A stretch of 64,000 bases of DNA, from assembly GCF_018873765.1 (NCBI RefSeq), contig NC_057923.1, positions 9,560,413 through 9,624,412 of the forward strand, in the 5' to 3' direction. Shown piece after piece: positions 34,714 through 45,869 of this stretch. The position numbers and the translations under genes were made by a program. Under the pieces are notes generated by a model. That model saw only the letters and a list, made by a program, of their open reading frames with translations. It did not search any database and was not told where the DNA came from. The stretch's first letter is position 1. Every line of letters starts with the position of its first letter. Origin of the DNA: Telopea speciosissima (Eukaryota; Streptophyta; Magnoliopsida; Proteales; Proteaceae).

Positions 34714-35622
34714 CTATGGCTCAACAGTAGTCACCTGTTGCCACTCCCCATCTACTGCTTCTTTCCACAATGTTACATTGTTGTTTCCATCTGCCACAGC
34801 CAATATATTTCCAGTCAGCGACCATGAGACCCTCCAAGCTGGGGTCTTAAAATCGTTCAAAACTTTGCCTTCCCATTGGTCACCTTCCTTAGCTACGGTC
34901 CATATAATAACTGTTCCATCCTGTGAAGCGCTCGCAATTGTAGACTTTGGAAGCCCCAAGTTAGGCGCCCAAGCCACATCCCTAACCCAATCAGAGTGCA
35001 TATGAAGAGCAGGGAAGCAATCCATCTTCCAATTTCCATGGTACAGCTTCCATACCTTCACAGTGTTATCACATCCACCTGAAACAAGCTTCTGGACAGG
35101 CTCAAACATGTCAGATCCAACAAGAGCACCAGGAGCCATTGAAGGGGCCCATGAAACAGAGGTGACACCTACAGGGTGAGCTTGATCAATCTTTGTAGTG
35201 TCCCAACCACCATCAGCCCTGGCAGTATGGACTGATATGTTTCCATCGGATGATCCACAGGCCAACCAAAGGCCAAGTTCATGTGGAGCCCAAGCAATGG
35301 AATTGACGGAGGACTTGTGGATATCAAAAACTTGGGCCTGAGTCCACTCGTTCTGGTTACCCTCTTTCCAAAGTATCACTCTACCATCATAAGAGCAGGA
35401 AGCAAGGATGGAGCCAAATTTTGGGTGCACCCATGCAACCTGCCAAACAGGACCTTGGTGACCACTCAATGTTGCCAAGTGCTGCGAAGTAGAATTGCTG
35501 CTCACACCAGTTATCTTGATAGTGGTATCCGAAGATGCAGATGCCAAACGCTTGCCATAGTAATCCATGGCCACATCGTGAATGGTGTCTTGGTGGCCCG
35601 TTTCAATCTTCTGGGGAGGCAT
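34714..35622 (-). CDS. SEC13: SEC13 WD40 protein (COPII outer coat / nuclear pore), intact
   Basis: A single uninterrupted coding exon of 302 aa, the same length as Arabidopsis SEC13 proteins when started at [17 protein letters not shown]; a Met three codons upstream (35631) is in frame but less likely. It shows SEC13's six-blade WD40 propeller signatures: [94 protein letters not shown] and NVTLWKE. SEC13 pairs with SEC31 in the COPII cage on ER exit sites and with NUP145C-type partners in the Y-complex of the nuclear pore. A 5' UTR exon ends with a strong GTAAGT donor at ~36170, leaving a ~0.5-kb leader intron. It is the only intact SEC13 copy here; the upstream duplicate is broken. Confidence 0.96.
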   Translation of the reverse strand: MPPQKIETGHQDTIHDVAMDYYGKRLASASSDTTIKITGVSSNSTSQHLATLSGHQGPVWQVAWVHPKFGSILASCSYDGRVILWKEGNQNEWTQAQVFDIHKSSVNSIAWAPHELGLWLACGSSDGNISVHTARADGGWDTTKIDQAHPVGVTSVSWAPSMAPGALVGSDMFEPVQKLVSGGCDNTVKVWKLYHGNWKMDCFPALHMHSDWVRDVAWAPNLGLPKSTIASASQDGTVIIWTVAKEGDQWEGKVLNDFKTPAWRVSWSLTGNILAVADGNNNVTLWKEAVDGEWQQVTTVEP

Positions 35623-36169
35623 TATTCTCAAGTTTGATTCTCAGATTTCTGTTTCAATTTTAATTCCTCTTACTATCTCCTGTTATGCAGATGCCAGTTC
35701 AGATTTGAGACCACTCAATCTCTCACAAAGCTTCTTATGTTTCTGTTAATCAATTCAGACTAATAACAGAACGATTTCTCTCTCCTCTGATAATTAATCA
35801 CGGAGAAACTCTAACCACTTGTTAGGGATAAGCAGTTATATGACAGAATCGAAGCTCATAATAAGATTTTTCCATTTTAATCCCAGTAATCTAGTTCCAA
35901 TGGAAATGGAAAATTGCAAACAATGTTTGTCCAATTAGAATCACACTACAACAGCTCATTCTCTCTATAAAGATTCCCCCATATAAAAGAAAAAAGTAAC
36001 TAGATCAGTGCAAGAATTCCAAGAAGATAATTGTCGTTATTAAAAAACCCTAAATCTCACTATCGATCTGGTGAGACAGTAGGTAATAGGTAAACATTAA
36101 GGCTATAACGTAACCATAAATGCAATGAAACTCGATTAAACAGAGTAAGAGAAAAAAAAATGCACTTAC

Positions 36170-36285
36170 CTGCGAGAGCCCAAACACTCCACGGATCAGA
36201 TAGGCCACGAAACTCGACGAGGAGAAAATTAACTCTGCAAACGCTCTTCCGTGTGAATTAACTCTGGAGTCCGGAGTTTGGAGCC
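36170..36285 (-). promoter_or_regulatory. SEC13 5' UTR exon and leader-intron donor
   Basis: On the minus strand, purine/pyrimidine-balanced sequence ends CTCTCGCAG followed by GTAAGTGCA. The matching acceptor is probably the TTGAG at ~35630 just before the start codon. The same arrangement is preserved upstream of the broken copy (~25981). Leader introns are common in plant SEC13 genes. Confidence 0.55.
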
Positions 36286-36548
36286 CGGAGCGGAAGAGAA
36301 AATAAATCGAATAACTGGCGTGCAAGATGATTGAACGAAAACCGAAACTTAAACCGGCCGTTAAGATCGGATCAGAATTGAAAGTAAATCAATTCGGTTT
36401 TGTTTTAAAAATATGGAATTTTTTTTTGGGTTCGGTTTGATTTTGGTTTGGTGACTAAATCGTTACAAATCAAATTACCTATTTTTTTAAATCAAATAAT
36501 GAACCAAGTAAAATTATATTCTTTTTAAATATTGCTTTCAGTATGGAT

Positions 36549-37234
36549 AGGGGTGTCAATTTTGGACCGGAATCGGTAATCGGACTGAAATCGTCCTGCT
36601 AGGAACCAGAACCGAAACCGATCTACCCAATAGCTTATTGGTCCAGATCTGGTCTTAGTGATAGGTTATTCGTCCAGATCTGGTCTGGTTCCAGGAACCA
36701 TTAAAGAACCGTTAAAACCAATAGAAATGACCAGGACTGGATTATCATCTAATAAAATCTGACGAATGATGTCATACAAAAGAAAAACAACTTCAGAAGT
36801 TGTGTTTTTGGTATTATCTCCACTCATACCTTACAACTGCAATGTATAGATTATTATTTCAATAAAAATCTTTATTCACGAACTACCAAATTGGTGAATA
36901 TCAGGAATTATGTGAAAGTTGTAGACATCAAAATTAGTTAAAGTCTAACATATCTGTTCACACTTCGCATGAGATGATAATATATACATTGACACATTGG
37001 AACGTGCACCATTTTTCTAGAGCAACTCCTATTGTCCTTGTTTTGGGCTCTACATAATAATAATGTTTGAACCCGCTTAGGAATTGGAACCGGACCACCC
37101 ATTACTTAATGGTCCTAGATCTCAAATTTGGAACTGGTGAACTTATTGGTCCGGATCTGGTCTTAACATCTTAGAGCCAGAATTGCTAGAGAACGGGACT
37201 GATAGCCCAGAACCGGACCAACTGACAACCCTAA
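36549..37234. mobile_element. non-autonomous hAT-type element, 686 bp
   Basis: Absent from unit 1, where the flanks are joined. Target duplication GTATGGAT (36541-36548, 37235-37242) is a perfect 8 bp. Ends are AGGGGTGTCAATTTTGG and the complement TTAGGGTTGTCAGTTGG. The interior is rich in repeated CCGGAACC-type motifs and has no transposase. Confidence 0.88.
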
Positions 37235-37254
37235 GTATGGATGATAAATTCAAT

Positions 37255-38130
37255 ATAACCCTAATAAATAAGCCAAAGTCCAGAACAAAGTTTTGGTTTA
37301 AAACTTGGGTGGAGATTAATCTCTAATAATGCATTATGCCACTATGGGCTAAGGTGTTGAAAGTCAAATATTTTCCAAATAATTCGATTTTGGACACTAA
37401 AAGAGGGTCTTCGCCTTGGAATAGCATTGCTTATGTCCTTCCCCTTCTTTAAGATTTAGCTTTTAGAATTGTTGGTAATGGGAGGTTTTCTTATTTTTTG
37501 GACTGATCCATGGGTTCCTAATATTTCGAGCTTCCTTGTTTAATTGGCCTTGGTTCGGGGACCTTGTGAGTAGTTATATGGATTATAATCAATGGAATTT
37601 ACATTCCTCGTACTCTTTGTTACTCTCTACTTTTGCTTTCTCAATTGCTAATGTTCATGTTTCCAATGAAGGTGATAGATAGTCTGTGTTTATTGACCAA
37701 TATATGATGGTAGCTTCTCTACAAAAATAGTTGCTAAATTTTTTCTTCATCTAAAAGGCCTCCAAAAAATTCTAAGTATTCAATATGGTGGCATTTTTTA
37801 TGAATACTTTTTTTGTATTCAAAATTTAAAATATTTTCTTGGTGTATCTTACATGCATGAGTTCTAGTTCAGGTTATCCTTTCAAAATAGAGTCCGATCG
37901 ACCCCCAATTTGTATTTTGTTTGTATTGAATCTATATAGCACATTTTCTTATTTTGTGTTTGGACAAAGTTTGTTTGGATTGCAGGTCTTCCGGGCTTAA
38001 GAACCGAATATCTTTCCTACCCCTCGTCGGAACAGCTTTGTCTCCACTCTCTCTAATAAACAATTTGATAAATCGCTTCATGTGGATTCTGCAAAATATT
38101 TCCAGATGGTTGAATGATCTTAAGATTTAT
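37255..38130 (+). mobile_element. LINE remnant, unit 2 copy
   Basis: Longer counterpart of 27840-28420: ORF2 linker (GVESQIF-like frame), RIVGNGRF-like, FGDLVSSYMDYNQWNL and zf-RVT-region sequence, all in broken frames. 5'-truncated L1-type. Confidence 0.65.
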
Positions 38131-39619
38131 CCCCCACCCCCTCCTCTTCCCAATAATGTAACTTATCAAGATGTTTTTGATAGACTCCCTCCTATTTTAA
38201 GGTCTTGCCCATGTTGAGTTATCCTATTTTGATTTACGCAGAATCTCCTAACTCAGTCCTAGACAGAGTGGGTTGACATACTACATTCTGTTAGAAAGAT
38301 TCATTGTTTTGATCGTTGCAGGTTTTTCGGAACATGAGGTTCTCAGTTTGAAGAAGGGTTTTGAGCATGCGGCAAAGCTAAAATTGGCAATTGGTGAAAT
38401 TTAGTGTGCAAGCAAAGTGATGTCTGAATTTCAACCAATAGGCAAGCTTTTGTTTACCAAAGGGACAATGTAAATATCTTTATTTAGTAATTTCATTTCT
38501 TCTAGGGGATGTTTTGTTAATAGGGACATAAAACTGTTTATAGCCGATATATACAAGTATACTCATCCGAGCCGCAGGAACATGTACACACGGAATACGA
38601 GAATTACCACCTTGTTGAAGATCTTGTGGTGCTACCCGAAGACTTTACCAAAAAAAAATAAGGTTTGTTTTTTGGTAAAGATACAAAAAGTTGGCCCAAA
38701 CACCTAACATAGGACTTAAACCGAATAAGAAATCAAAATTGGACCGAATCGATTCGATTTTTGTTTTGAAAATGTACTCCTATTCTCGATTCAGTTCGTT
38801 TTGATTTCTAAATTTGTATCTTGAATCAAACTGATTGACACCATTAGTTGAACTATCGAAGCTAGAAAGGACAAGGTTTTAAAACTCTGAATCGGTATGG
38901 GATCGGAATCCTTCAATTCTGATTCAGTTTTGAATCAAATAACCCCAAAATATGCTAGGAATACGTAGGACGTGACTCAGTTGGAATTGCCTTGACTTGG
39001 TCGGACTTAGTATGCATAGAACCAGGTTTAATCAGAATCGGCCCATATTCTGGGTGAACTCGGTTGATTCTAATCCGAGTTTTAAAACAATGGGCAAGGA
39101 TTCTAAAGAAATCTATTCAAATGAAGGCTTGATTGAACAGAGACAATAAAACTGAACCCATTTTGGCCCAATTGACGATCTAATGTTTCGATATTTAGAC
39201 TTGCATGTTTTGGGCTACAATGACGTGAGCCCAACCAACTACAGCCCAGTTGAGGTTGGTTGAATATAAGATGGGCTTACTATTGGGCTTAAACGTAACC
39301 TAACAAACCATGAGGTTGTAAGCTAAGAGACCTAAGGGTTTTGTTTGGTATGCAGTCCTGGAATAGATTTCAGAATGCATTCTAGACCCCGAATCTATTC
39401 TGAAAATGCATATCAATAACAACTTAAGTTTGTTCATTGAAGTCCTATGTCTTACTATAACCCATTCAGTGGCTGAAGATGAATTGATTCTTTGATTTAA
39501 TCATTCATCTCCAAGCTTAAAACCCAAAACCCACGCTTGGGCTGGGCTTGCTTTGGTCCAGTCCAAACCTAGTCTGGTTCTACCGGTTGATCCAGCTTAT
39601 ACAGAATTAGCAATGGGAC

Positions 39620-40092
39620 AATCTCTATTTTTTCTTTTTGCTAACGAGGGTGTCCAGACCTTTGGCCTGACTGGTCCCCTAGGCATGTACATACGCTCCT
39701 ACACATAGGGGTGTAAATGAATAGCCGAAATCCGTTTTCGTATCCGTGTCCATATCCGTTTAGCACTATCCGAATCCGTCTGAAAGCTAAACGGATGCGG
39801 ATACGGATAGGCTTTAGCTATCCGAAAAGCTATATTTACATGTAAAAGGATAAAATATCCGATCCGTATCCATGTCCGTATCCGTTTAGCACTATCCGAA
39901 TCCGTCCGATAGCTAATCTGATGCAGATGCGGATATAGCACTATCCGAGCCGAATCCGATCTGTTTACAGCCCTACCTACACATACGCACCAGGACAGCA
40001 CCGGATTCTATGAGAACCATAGAAGTCGTGAACTCAAAACGCATGTTGATTTAAGCACACTCGCTTGCCAACTGAGCTACACCTTTGGGGTT
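39620..40092 (-). mobile_element. tRNA-derived SINE, spacer B copy, split by a MITE
   Basis: Same SINE as at 29380-29580 (A box near 40075, GTAGCTCAGTTGGCAAG). Its body is interrupted by the element at 39706-39975. Confidence 0.75.
39706..39975. mobile_element. hAT-type MITE, 270 bp
   Basis: Begins TAGGGGTGTAAATG, ends GTTTACAGCCCTA, and is flanked by perfect CCTACACA (39698-39705, 39976-39983). Interior full of alternating CCGTATCC / ATCCGAATCCG motifs that fold back. Found only in spacer B. Confidence 0.92.
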
Positions 40093-42289
40093 TAATTAGT
40101 TGTATAGTTACTTTAGTTAAGCATAATTGAAATTTGGAGCTAGTGAGCAAGGTAAAGGGTTATCACCTTCTTTCTTGAAGAACTCGTTTGTTCAAAAGCA
40201 AAAAGTGGAAGGCCGGCATGCCTAGATTATAATTTTTGTTGGATACTACTACGAATCAAGGGAACTCATAAGGTGAGGGAGCCCAAGGCAACATTATCAA
40301 TCCACATGAAGTCAAGAAATTTTTTTTTGTGGGACCAGCCTCCTATATCAATCAGACCACGACACTTCTAAATCGATGTCCATGATAGATAGTCCGGAAC
40401 AGGTAACCATTTTCAAGTGATTCCACTCTACTTCAGGACTATGCTTGCGAAAAAGTAACTCTTTCTTAGTAGCTCCATTTTGGTACCAAATTGCCCATTC
40501 TATGGTGAGGGTAAGGATCAAAGGTTGTCTGCTCTCATACTACTGATATGAACCTCAGAAAGCTCACCCCCTAAAAACTGATTCATAAAGTGAGGGAGTC
40601 CAATGCCTTATCAATCTCTACCAAGGCTCTCACTAAACCAATGTGAGATTAGTCTCCATCTGACTCATACGAGATCGTAACATATGCTACTTCTTGTGTT
40701 ACAAGACCACTTTTTCAACATGTTTTATGCTCTCCCAAACGGAATGAGAACAGAAGGAAGATTTGTAGAGTGTTTCTTTAGTTTAGTGAAAAAAATTTCG
40801 ATTCTCTCGTGTGGATGTAAGCATTTGTGACGAACTACATTAAACTTAAAAAAAATAAAACCCCTCTACAAGTCCTCCTTTCAATCACTTGACATCCATT
40901 TTCCTTTCCTTCCACTGTCCCACTCCTACCTCCTATGAGGTGGTAGTGGGGGGTTTCAAAGTTCAAATCCATTTAAAAAATGAAGAATGAAGTGATTTGT
41001 TAGCATGGTTAGTGCTTGTAGTGGATACATCATCTAATCCTTAGGTCGTGTAGTTCGATCATTCGATTTATTATAAAATGTAATTAGGGATGACGATGCG
41101 GCAAATGAGAAGGTTTCACAAAGGCTATACCTCATCCTTTCTCACAATAAGGACCCACACTTAGAAAAATATGTTGTGATTCATCAATAATACTAAATAT
41201 GAGAATTTGTTTTACACCAATAATGAACGTCTACAGCCCACGGTCAACCAATCCCTGTGATCTTATAATTATTTCCCCTATTTTATACGAAATGCCTTTG
41301 ATACTACTCCACGAGTCATATCCTTTCGCCAAAAATGATGAAAGAAGAAATTCTCTTTTCACCACTGGTGAAGGAAAATTGAGTCAGATAGATTATGGGA
41401 TGGGTAGAGGCTTTTCAATTTTGGAATACATCCAAGTAAAATGAAGTTGTTCGGAACTTGAATGCTTTGACTATGAGTGTCAAACAATCTCTTTGGTCTA
41501 ATTTAGATTCAGCTGAACCGGCTTAGGCTGGACTAGTCCAAATTGAAACTGGCCCAATAAAGGAAGGCTTGGTTTCAGTTTAGTTTGATTTTGATTTATT
41601 TTTATTTTAGAAAAAAAAAAAAAACTCGGGAATATGGCCTACGCCAACACTCCCATAAATCTATCTCTCTCCTCCTCCAAAGGAAAAGACATATCTACCC
41701 CTTTTTTTTAAGGATGAGAGAGATAAACACATGGAAGTGTTGGCGCAGACCATACTCCCAGACAGAAAACTACTTCCCTTTTGATTTTTTATTGGACTTA
41801 TATCGATTTTGACATCATGACTGGTTTATGTTTATCATGTATATGTATAAACTATAAACAATTACAAAAGAAAAAAGAATATTTTTTATGGACTGAATCA
41901 ATCTTCCATGACCTGAACCTGTTTTTTTTTTTTGTGAATAGACCAGAACCTGTTGATGGGCCACAAATCCTACAAGTCATGAACTATTTTTTATTATTTT
42001 TAAGGGTTGGAAGGGGAACAAGTCATTTTATTTATTAGGGATTCATATACTTGAGCTGTAAAATGAGAGCTTTTTTTAAACAGAGATCCCAATGGTGGAA
42101 TCTTATTTATTCCGTTTAAAAAAAAACATTGGTATACTTATTGTTTCTCTTCTCCCAACCTCCACCTCTTCTGATTCCCAAAAGCCAAATAACGACTGTA
42201 GCTAGTTACGAAGGGTCATTTAGATCCTAATTAGCTGATTAATTTAATTAATAACCAAAAGGCAAGGAAATAGGTCCTGCAGAAGGGGA

Positions 42290-42487
42290 TTTCAGAATCG
42301 CTTTTTTTTTTTTTTTGATAAAAAGGGATTTCAGAATCTCTCATTGTTTATAAAAATAGATTTCCCGATTTCAGAGAGGGAGATATTCAGAATCTCTTTT
42401 TTTTTTTTTTTTTTTTTGATAAAAAGGGATTTCAAAATCTCTCATTGTTTAAAAAAATAGATTTCCGGATTTAGGAGAGGGAGATAT
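42290..42487. repeat. two ~100-bp tandem repeats with long T tracts upstream of RR1
   Basis: Each unit holds a poly-T run (16-23 T), GATAAAAAGGGATTTCA, TCTCATTGTTTA and AGAGGGAGATAT. Only RR1 has this arrangement; RR2 and RR3 have a different sequence before the TATA box. Confidence 0.8.
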
Positions 42488-42494
42488 CACATTG

Positions 42495-42502
42495 TATAAA
42501 AA
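42495..42502 (+). promoter_or_regulatory. RR1 TATA box
   Basis: TATAAAAA, 160 bases before the start codon; same context (TATAAAAAGAAGGC) as RR2 and RR3. Confidence 0.65.
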
Positions 42503-42654
42503 GAAGGCCAAGGAAGAGAGCTTCCTTCGTCCTTTGTCTTTTTTTTACGCTCTCTGTTCTTCATCCTCCTCTGCTTCCACTCACGAAAAAGAAAAAGAAA
42601 ATCAGACTACGAATCAGGTCATTAAGCTTTGTTTCAGAAAGGACTTTTGGTGCA

Positions 42655-43903
42655 ATGGTGAGCAGCGATGTGCTTCCACAGGTTTCTGTACCGGAGATGA
42701 ATGAGTTCTTTGATCCTTCCTCATCGGATTCTCAAGAACTACATGTCCTTGCCGTTGACAATAGCCTCGTCGATCGAAAAGTTATCGAACGTTTGCTCAA
42801 GATCTCCTCTTGTAAAGGTAAGTTCCCAATTCTTGTTATTTAATTAGACTCCTTTCTCTCTCTATCTCTCAATTTTTTTCTTCAACAGATTCTTCAGTTG
42901 TTGTTCTCTGAACCAATGTGGTGGAATTTCTTCAGTGACGGTAGTAGATAGTGGAACGAGAGCTCTTCAATTTCTTGGATTGGATGGGGAGAAGAACTCT
43001 GATGGATTCAATGTAAGAGAACTCTCACTTAACATAATTTTTTATTTTTTTTTAAGTTCCAATTTTTATTGATTTATAGATTTTTTACATTTTCGATGAC
43101 TTGTTTTTCAGGGTTTGAAAGTTAATATGATAATAACGGATTACAGTATGCCTGGAATGAACGGATATGAGTTGCTCAAGAAAATCAAGGTTCGATTTTT
43201 TTCTCAAGATTTCCTAACATTTCTGATCTCTGAGATTTCCACAAGAGAAAGAGATGCCAAAATTTCATTTGGTTTCTGATTTTATTTTGACATATTTTCC
43301 AAACAGGAATCTTCGACTTACAGAGAAATTCCAGTGGTGATTATGTCATCGGAAAACGTCTTGCCTCGAATCGACAAGTGTTTGGAGGAAGGAGCAGAGG
43401 AATTTATTGTAAAACCTGTAAAGCTTTCGGACGTGAAACGATTAAAAGATAGATTTGGTGGTGGAGGTGAAGCCGATGGGAGATGGATCCAACACAGTAA
43501 AAGGAGAAAGTTGCAAGATGCCACTACCACACATCTATCATCATTATCATCATATCCTTCATCATCATCGTCATCGTCACTGACCTCCTTGTCTACGACG
43601 GCAACACCATTATCTCTGGTTTTTGGTTGGAGTTTGGGAGGAATGGTGACAGTTTGTCTGGTTATGGTTATGTTGATTCAGATTATGCAGGTGATCTTGA
43701 CAAGAAGAGATCACTCACAAGTTATGTATCTATTATTGGAGGATGTGCGATTAGTCGGAAAGCTACTTTACAGGTTACAATTGAATTATCTACTACTAAA
43801 AACGGAATATATGATACTAACTATGGCAGTTAAAGAAGCTATTTGGTTTAGAGGTTTGTTGGGAGAGTTCAACATGCATCATGATGACTATTGTCCATCA
43901 TGA
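42655..43903 (+). CDS. RR1: type-A response regulator with altered pocket residue and Copia-derived tail
   Basis: Exons 42655-42817, 42936-43012, 43112-43189, 43307-43903, GT-AG borders, in phase. The receiver domain has [20 protein letters not shown], the phospho-acceptor Asp in [17 protein letters not shown], the Ser of VVIMSSENV and the conserved Lys of [16 protein letters not shown]. Type-A regulators are short receiver-only proteins that take phosphate from histidine phosphotransfer proteins and dampen cytokinin responses; no DNA-binding domain follows. Two oddities: the second acidic-pocket Asp (DD in RR2-RR4) is Asn, which may weaken Mg2+ binding and phosphorylation; and from ~43612 the last exon runs into a Copia fragment, adding ~97 unrelated codons before a stop. 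Whether it is still functional is open. Confidence 0.88.
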
Positions 43904-44600
43904 TAGCCAAAGTGTTATTCATTTGACTAGAAATCAGATGTATCATGAGAAGATGAAACACATTGATGTTCGGTATCACTTTGTTAGACAGATAGTTGTT
44001 CAAGGCAATATTAAAGTGTTGAAAATTGGTACTGAAGACAATCCAGCTCATATGTTGACAAAGTCTTTATGTGTGAGCATTGCTGGAATTTGATTGGAGT
44101 TGGCCGCATTTGAGTTGAGCCCTTGAAAGGGCTATTAAGAAGATGAAGATTCCAGTTATGTTTTTGCCTGTTGGAGGAGAATACAAGCTAAAATGGAGAT
44201 TTGTTATGTATGTCTCGAATTTTTGTACTTGTTTTGAAAATTCACCCGCTCTAATATTTTTGGTGATGACTCGAATGGAATTTTTTATGAGATCTGTGAT
44301 GGTTGCAAAGGGTTTGACCCGATCCGATGGAGGAGTATTTATTTTCGTTACCCACTTTATTGTAAAGTGAGTGAGATTTAGGGGTTTCGATTTAGGATTT
44401 CTGGGATAAAGAAGCAAAGCCTTTTTTGGGTGTTCTTGAGAGATCTACATTGTAACTTTCTCAAATTTACATAGTGAAACATCTTCTCCTTCGCCCGTGG
44501 ATGTAGCACACCATACTGGTGTGTGAACCACATTAAATCTCCGTGTCATCTTTCTCTGTTTTTCGGTTTTGTTTGTGTTTTATTTGATGTTTGTTCTCAC
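43612..44600 (+). mobile_element. Ty1/Copia fossil inserted in RR1 exon 4
   Basis: RNase H-end sequence ([41 protein letters not shown]) followed by the 3' noncoding/LTR region with the TGTGAACCACATTAAATCT block shared with 8393-9554. In RR3 the sequence on both sides is continuous. 5'-truncated with several breaks; same family as the fossil at 8.4 kb. Confidence 0.85.
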
Positions 44601-45249
44601 TCACCGGAATCTCTTTCAAGACAACTTAGATTCTTAGTTTCGATATTTTATCTTGAAAAATGTATTCCTATTCTCGATTTGGTTCGTTTTGATTTCAACA
44701 TTTGTATCTTAAATCTAACCAATTAACACCATTAGTTGAACCATCTAAGCTGGCCAAGACAAAGTTTCAAAACTCTGATCGAATCGTTATGGTATCGGAA
44801 TCCTTTAATTCCGATTCGGTTTTGAGTCAAATAAACCCCCAATAGGATAGGAATACACGTAGGACTCAGTTGGAATTGCCTTGACTTGGTCGGACTTAGT
44901 ATACATAGAACCAGGTTTAATCAGAATCGACCCAAATTCTGGTTGAACTCAGCTGATTCCAATCCGAGTTTTAAAACAATGGGCAAGGATTCTAAAGAAA
45001 CCTACTCAAATAAAGACTTTGATTGAACAGAGACAATAAAGTTGAACCCATTTTAGCCCAATTGAGGATCTAATGTTTCGATATGTTAGATTTGTATGTT
45101 TTAATGATCCCAGAACGAGTATCTGATTTGGGGTCACAATGACATGAGCCCCAACCACCCCAACCAGTTATGGCTGGGCTTGCTTTGGTCCAGCCCAAAC
45201 CTAGTCAGGTTCTAGTGGTTGATTCAGCTTTTACAGAATTAGCAATGGG

Positions 45250-45428
45250 GCAATCTACTCTTTATTTTGCTAACGAGGGTGCCCGGACCATCGGCCTGAT
45301 TGGTTCCCCAGGCAGGCACATACGCACCGGGACAGCACCAGATTCTATGAGAACCATTGAAGCCGTGAACTCAAAACGCATGTCAATTTAAGCACACTCA
45401 CTTGCCAACTGAGCTACACCTTTGGGGT
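45250..45428 (-). mobile_element. tRNA-derived SINE, spacer C copy
   Basis: Same family as 29380-29580; A box near 45415, body ends in TTTATTTTGCTAACGAGG (A-rich tail on the minus strand). Confidence 0.75.
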
Positions 45429-45707
45429 TTAATTAGTTGTATAATTACTTTAGTTAAGTATAATCGGAATTAGGAGGTAGGGAGAAAGGTGAAGGTTTAT
45501 CCCCTGTAGAGGCTACTTATCTTTTACATTCTCTCTACAACTTGCCATGTACCGAATTAAAAGGCTCCTCTCTTCCGAACCAACTATCGAGGTTAATTGG
45601 CTAATCCTTCTTTCCTGAAGAACTCGTTTAGTCAAGACAAAAAGTCGAAGACCGTGATTTGAGGTCATTGCCTGTTAAGGCAGTCCAATTAGCTTACCTT
45701 AAGTTTT

Positions 45708-45869
45708 TATTTTGGAATATATAATTTATTTTTTTAAGGGGGGGGTGGGGGGAGTTGGGAAATTAGGGAGGGGGGAAGGTATCAGCAAAGAGACTCGAAC
45801 TCGAAACTTCTTGGTGAGCATGGGCATGAAGCACACCACGGCTCACCAAATGCACTAGGCAGTTGTTGG
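45708..45869 (-). mobile_element. second, different SINE, private to spacer C
   Basis: ~160 bp with a B box (GAGTTCGAGTCTC, minus strand, ~45805-45793) and an A-box-like TTTGGTGAGCC (~45850). Flanking TAGCTTACCTTAAGTTTT and TAGCTTGCCTTAAGTTTT (45690-45707, 45870-45887) form an ~18-bp duplication with one difference, the mark of LINE-driven retroposition. Spacer F has a single uninterrupted copy of the target. Confidence 0.82.

Larger units (their letters stand above)
32451..42015. repeat. tandem duplication unit 2 (SEC13 region)
   Basis: Direct copy of 20911-32450 without that unit's large insertions. It carries the intact SEC13, the longer version of the LINE remnant, two hAT-type insertions (36549-37234, 39706-39975) and spacer B. 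A poly-C tract in the 5' part (~33120) aligns with one in unit 1 (~21741). Confidence 0.88.
38775..42015. repeat. spacer B
   Basis: Counterpart of spacer A after the intact SEC13. It includes the GAACAGAGACAATAAA block (39133), the SINE, and the outer foldback (41625-41770) without the nested MITE. A hAT MITE splits the SINE. Its left part (CTATTCTCGATTCAGTTCG) also matches spacers C and E, showing common origin with the RR spacers. Confidence 0.85.
42016..42654. other. RR1 upstream region
   Basis: Conserved with the upstream regions of RR2-RR4 (block AACGACTGTAGCTAGTTACGAAGGGTCATTTA). Contains the tandem repeat and TATA box listed separately. No gene. Confidence 0.6.

Noticed and set aside
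35281-35637. 118-codon plus-strand ORF opposite SEC13
   Set aside because: Shadow of the conserved SEC13 coding frame on the other strand.
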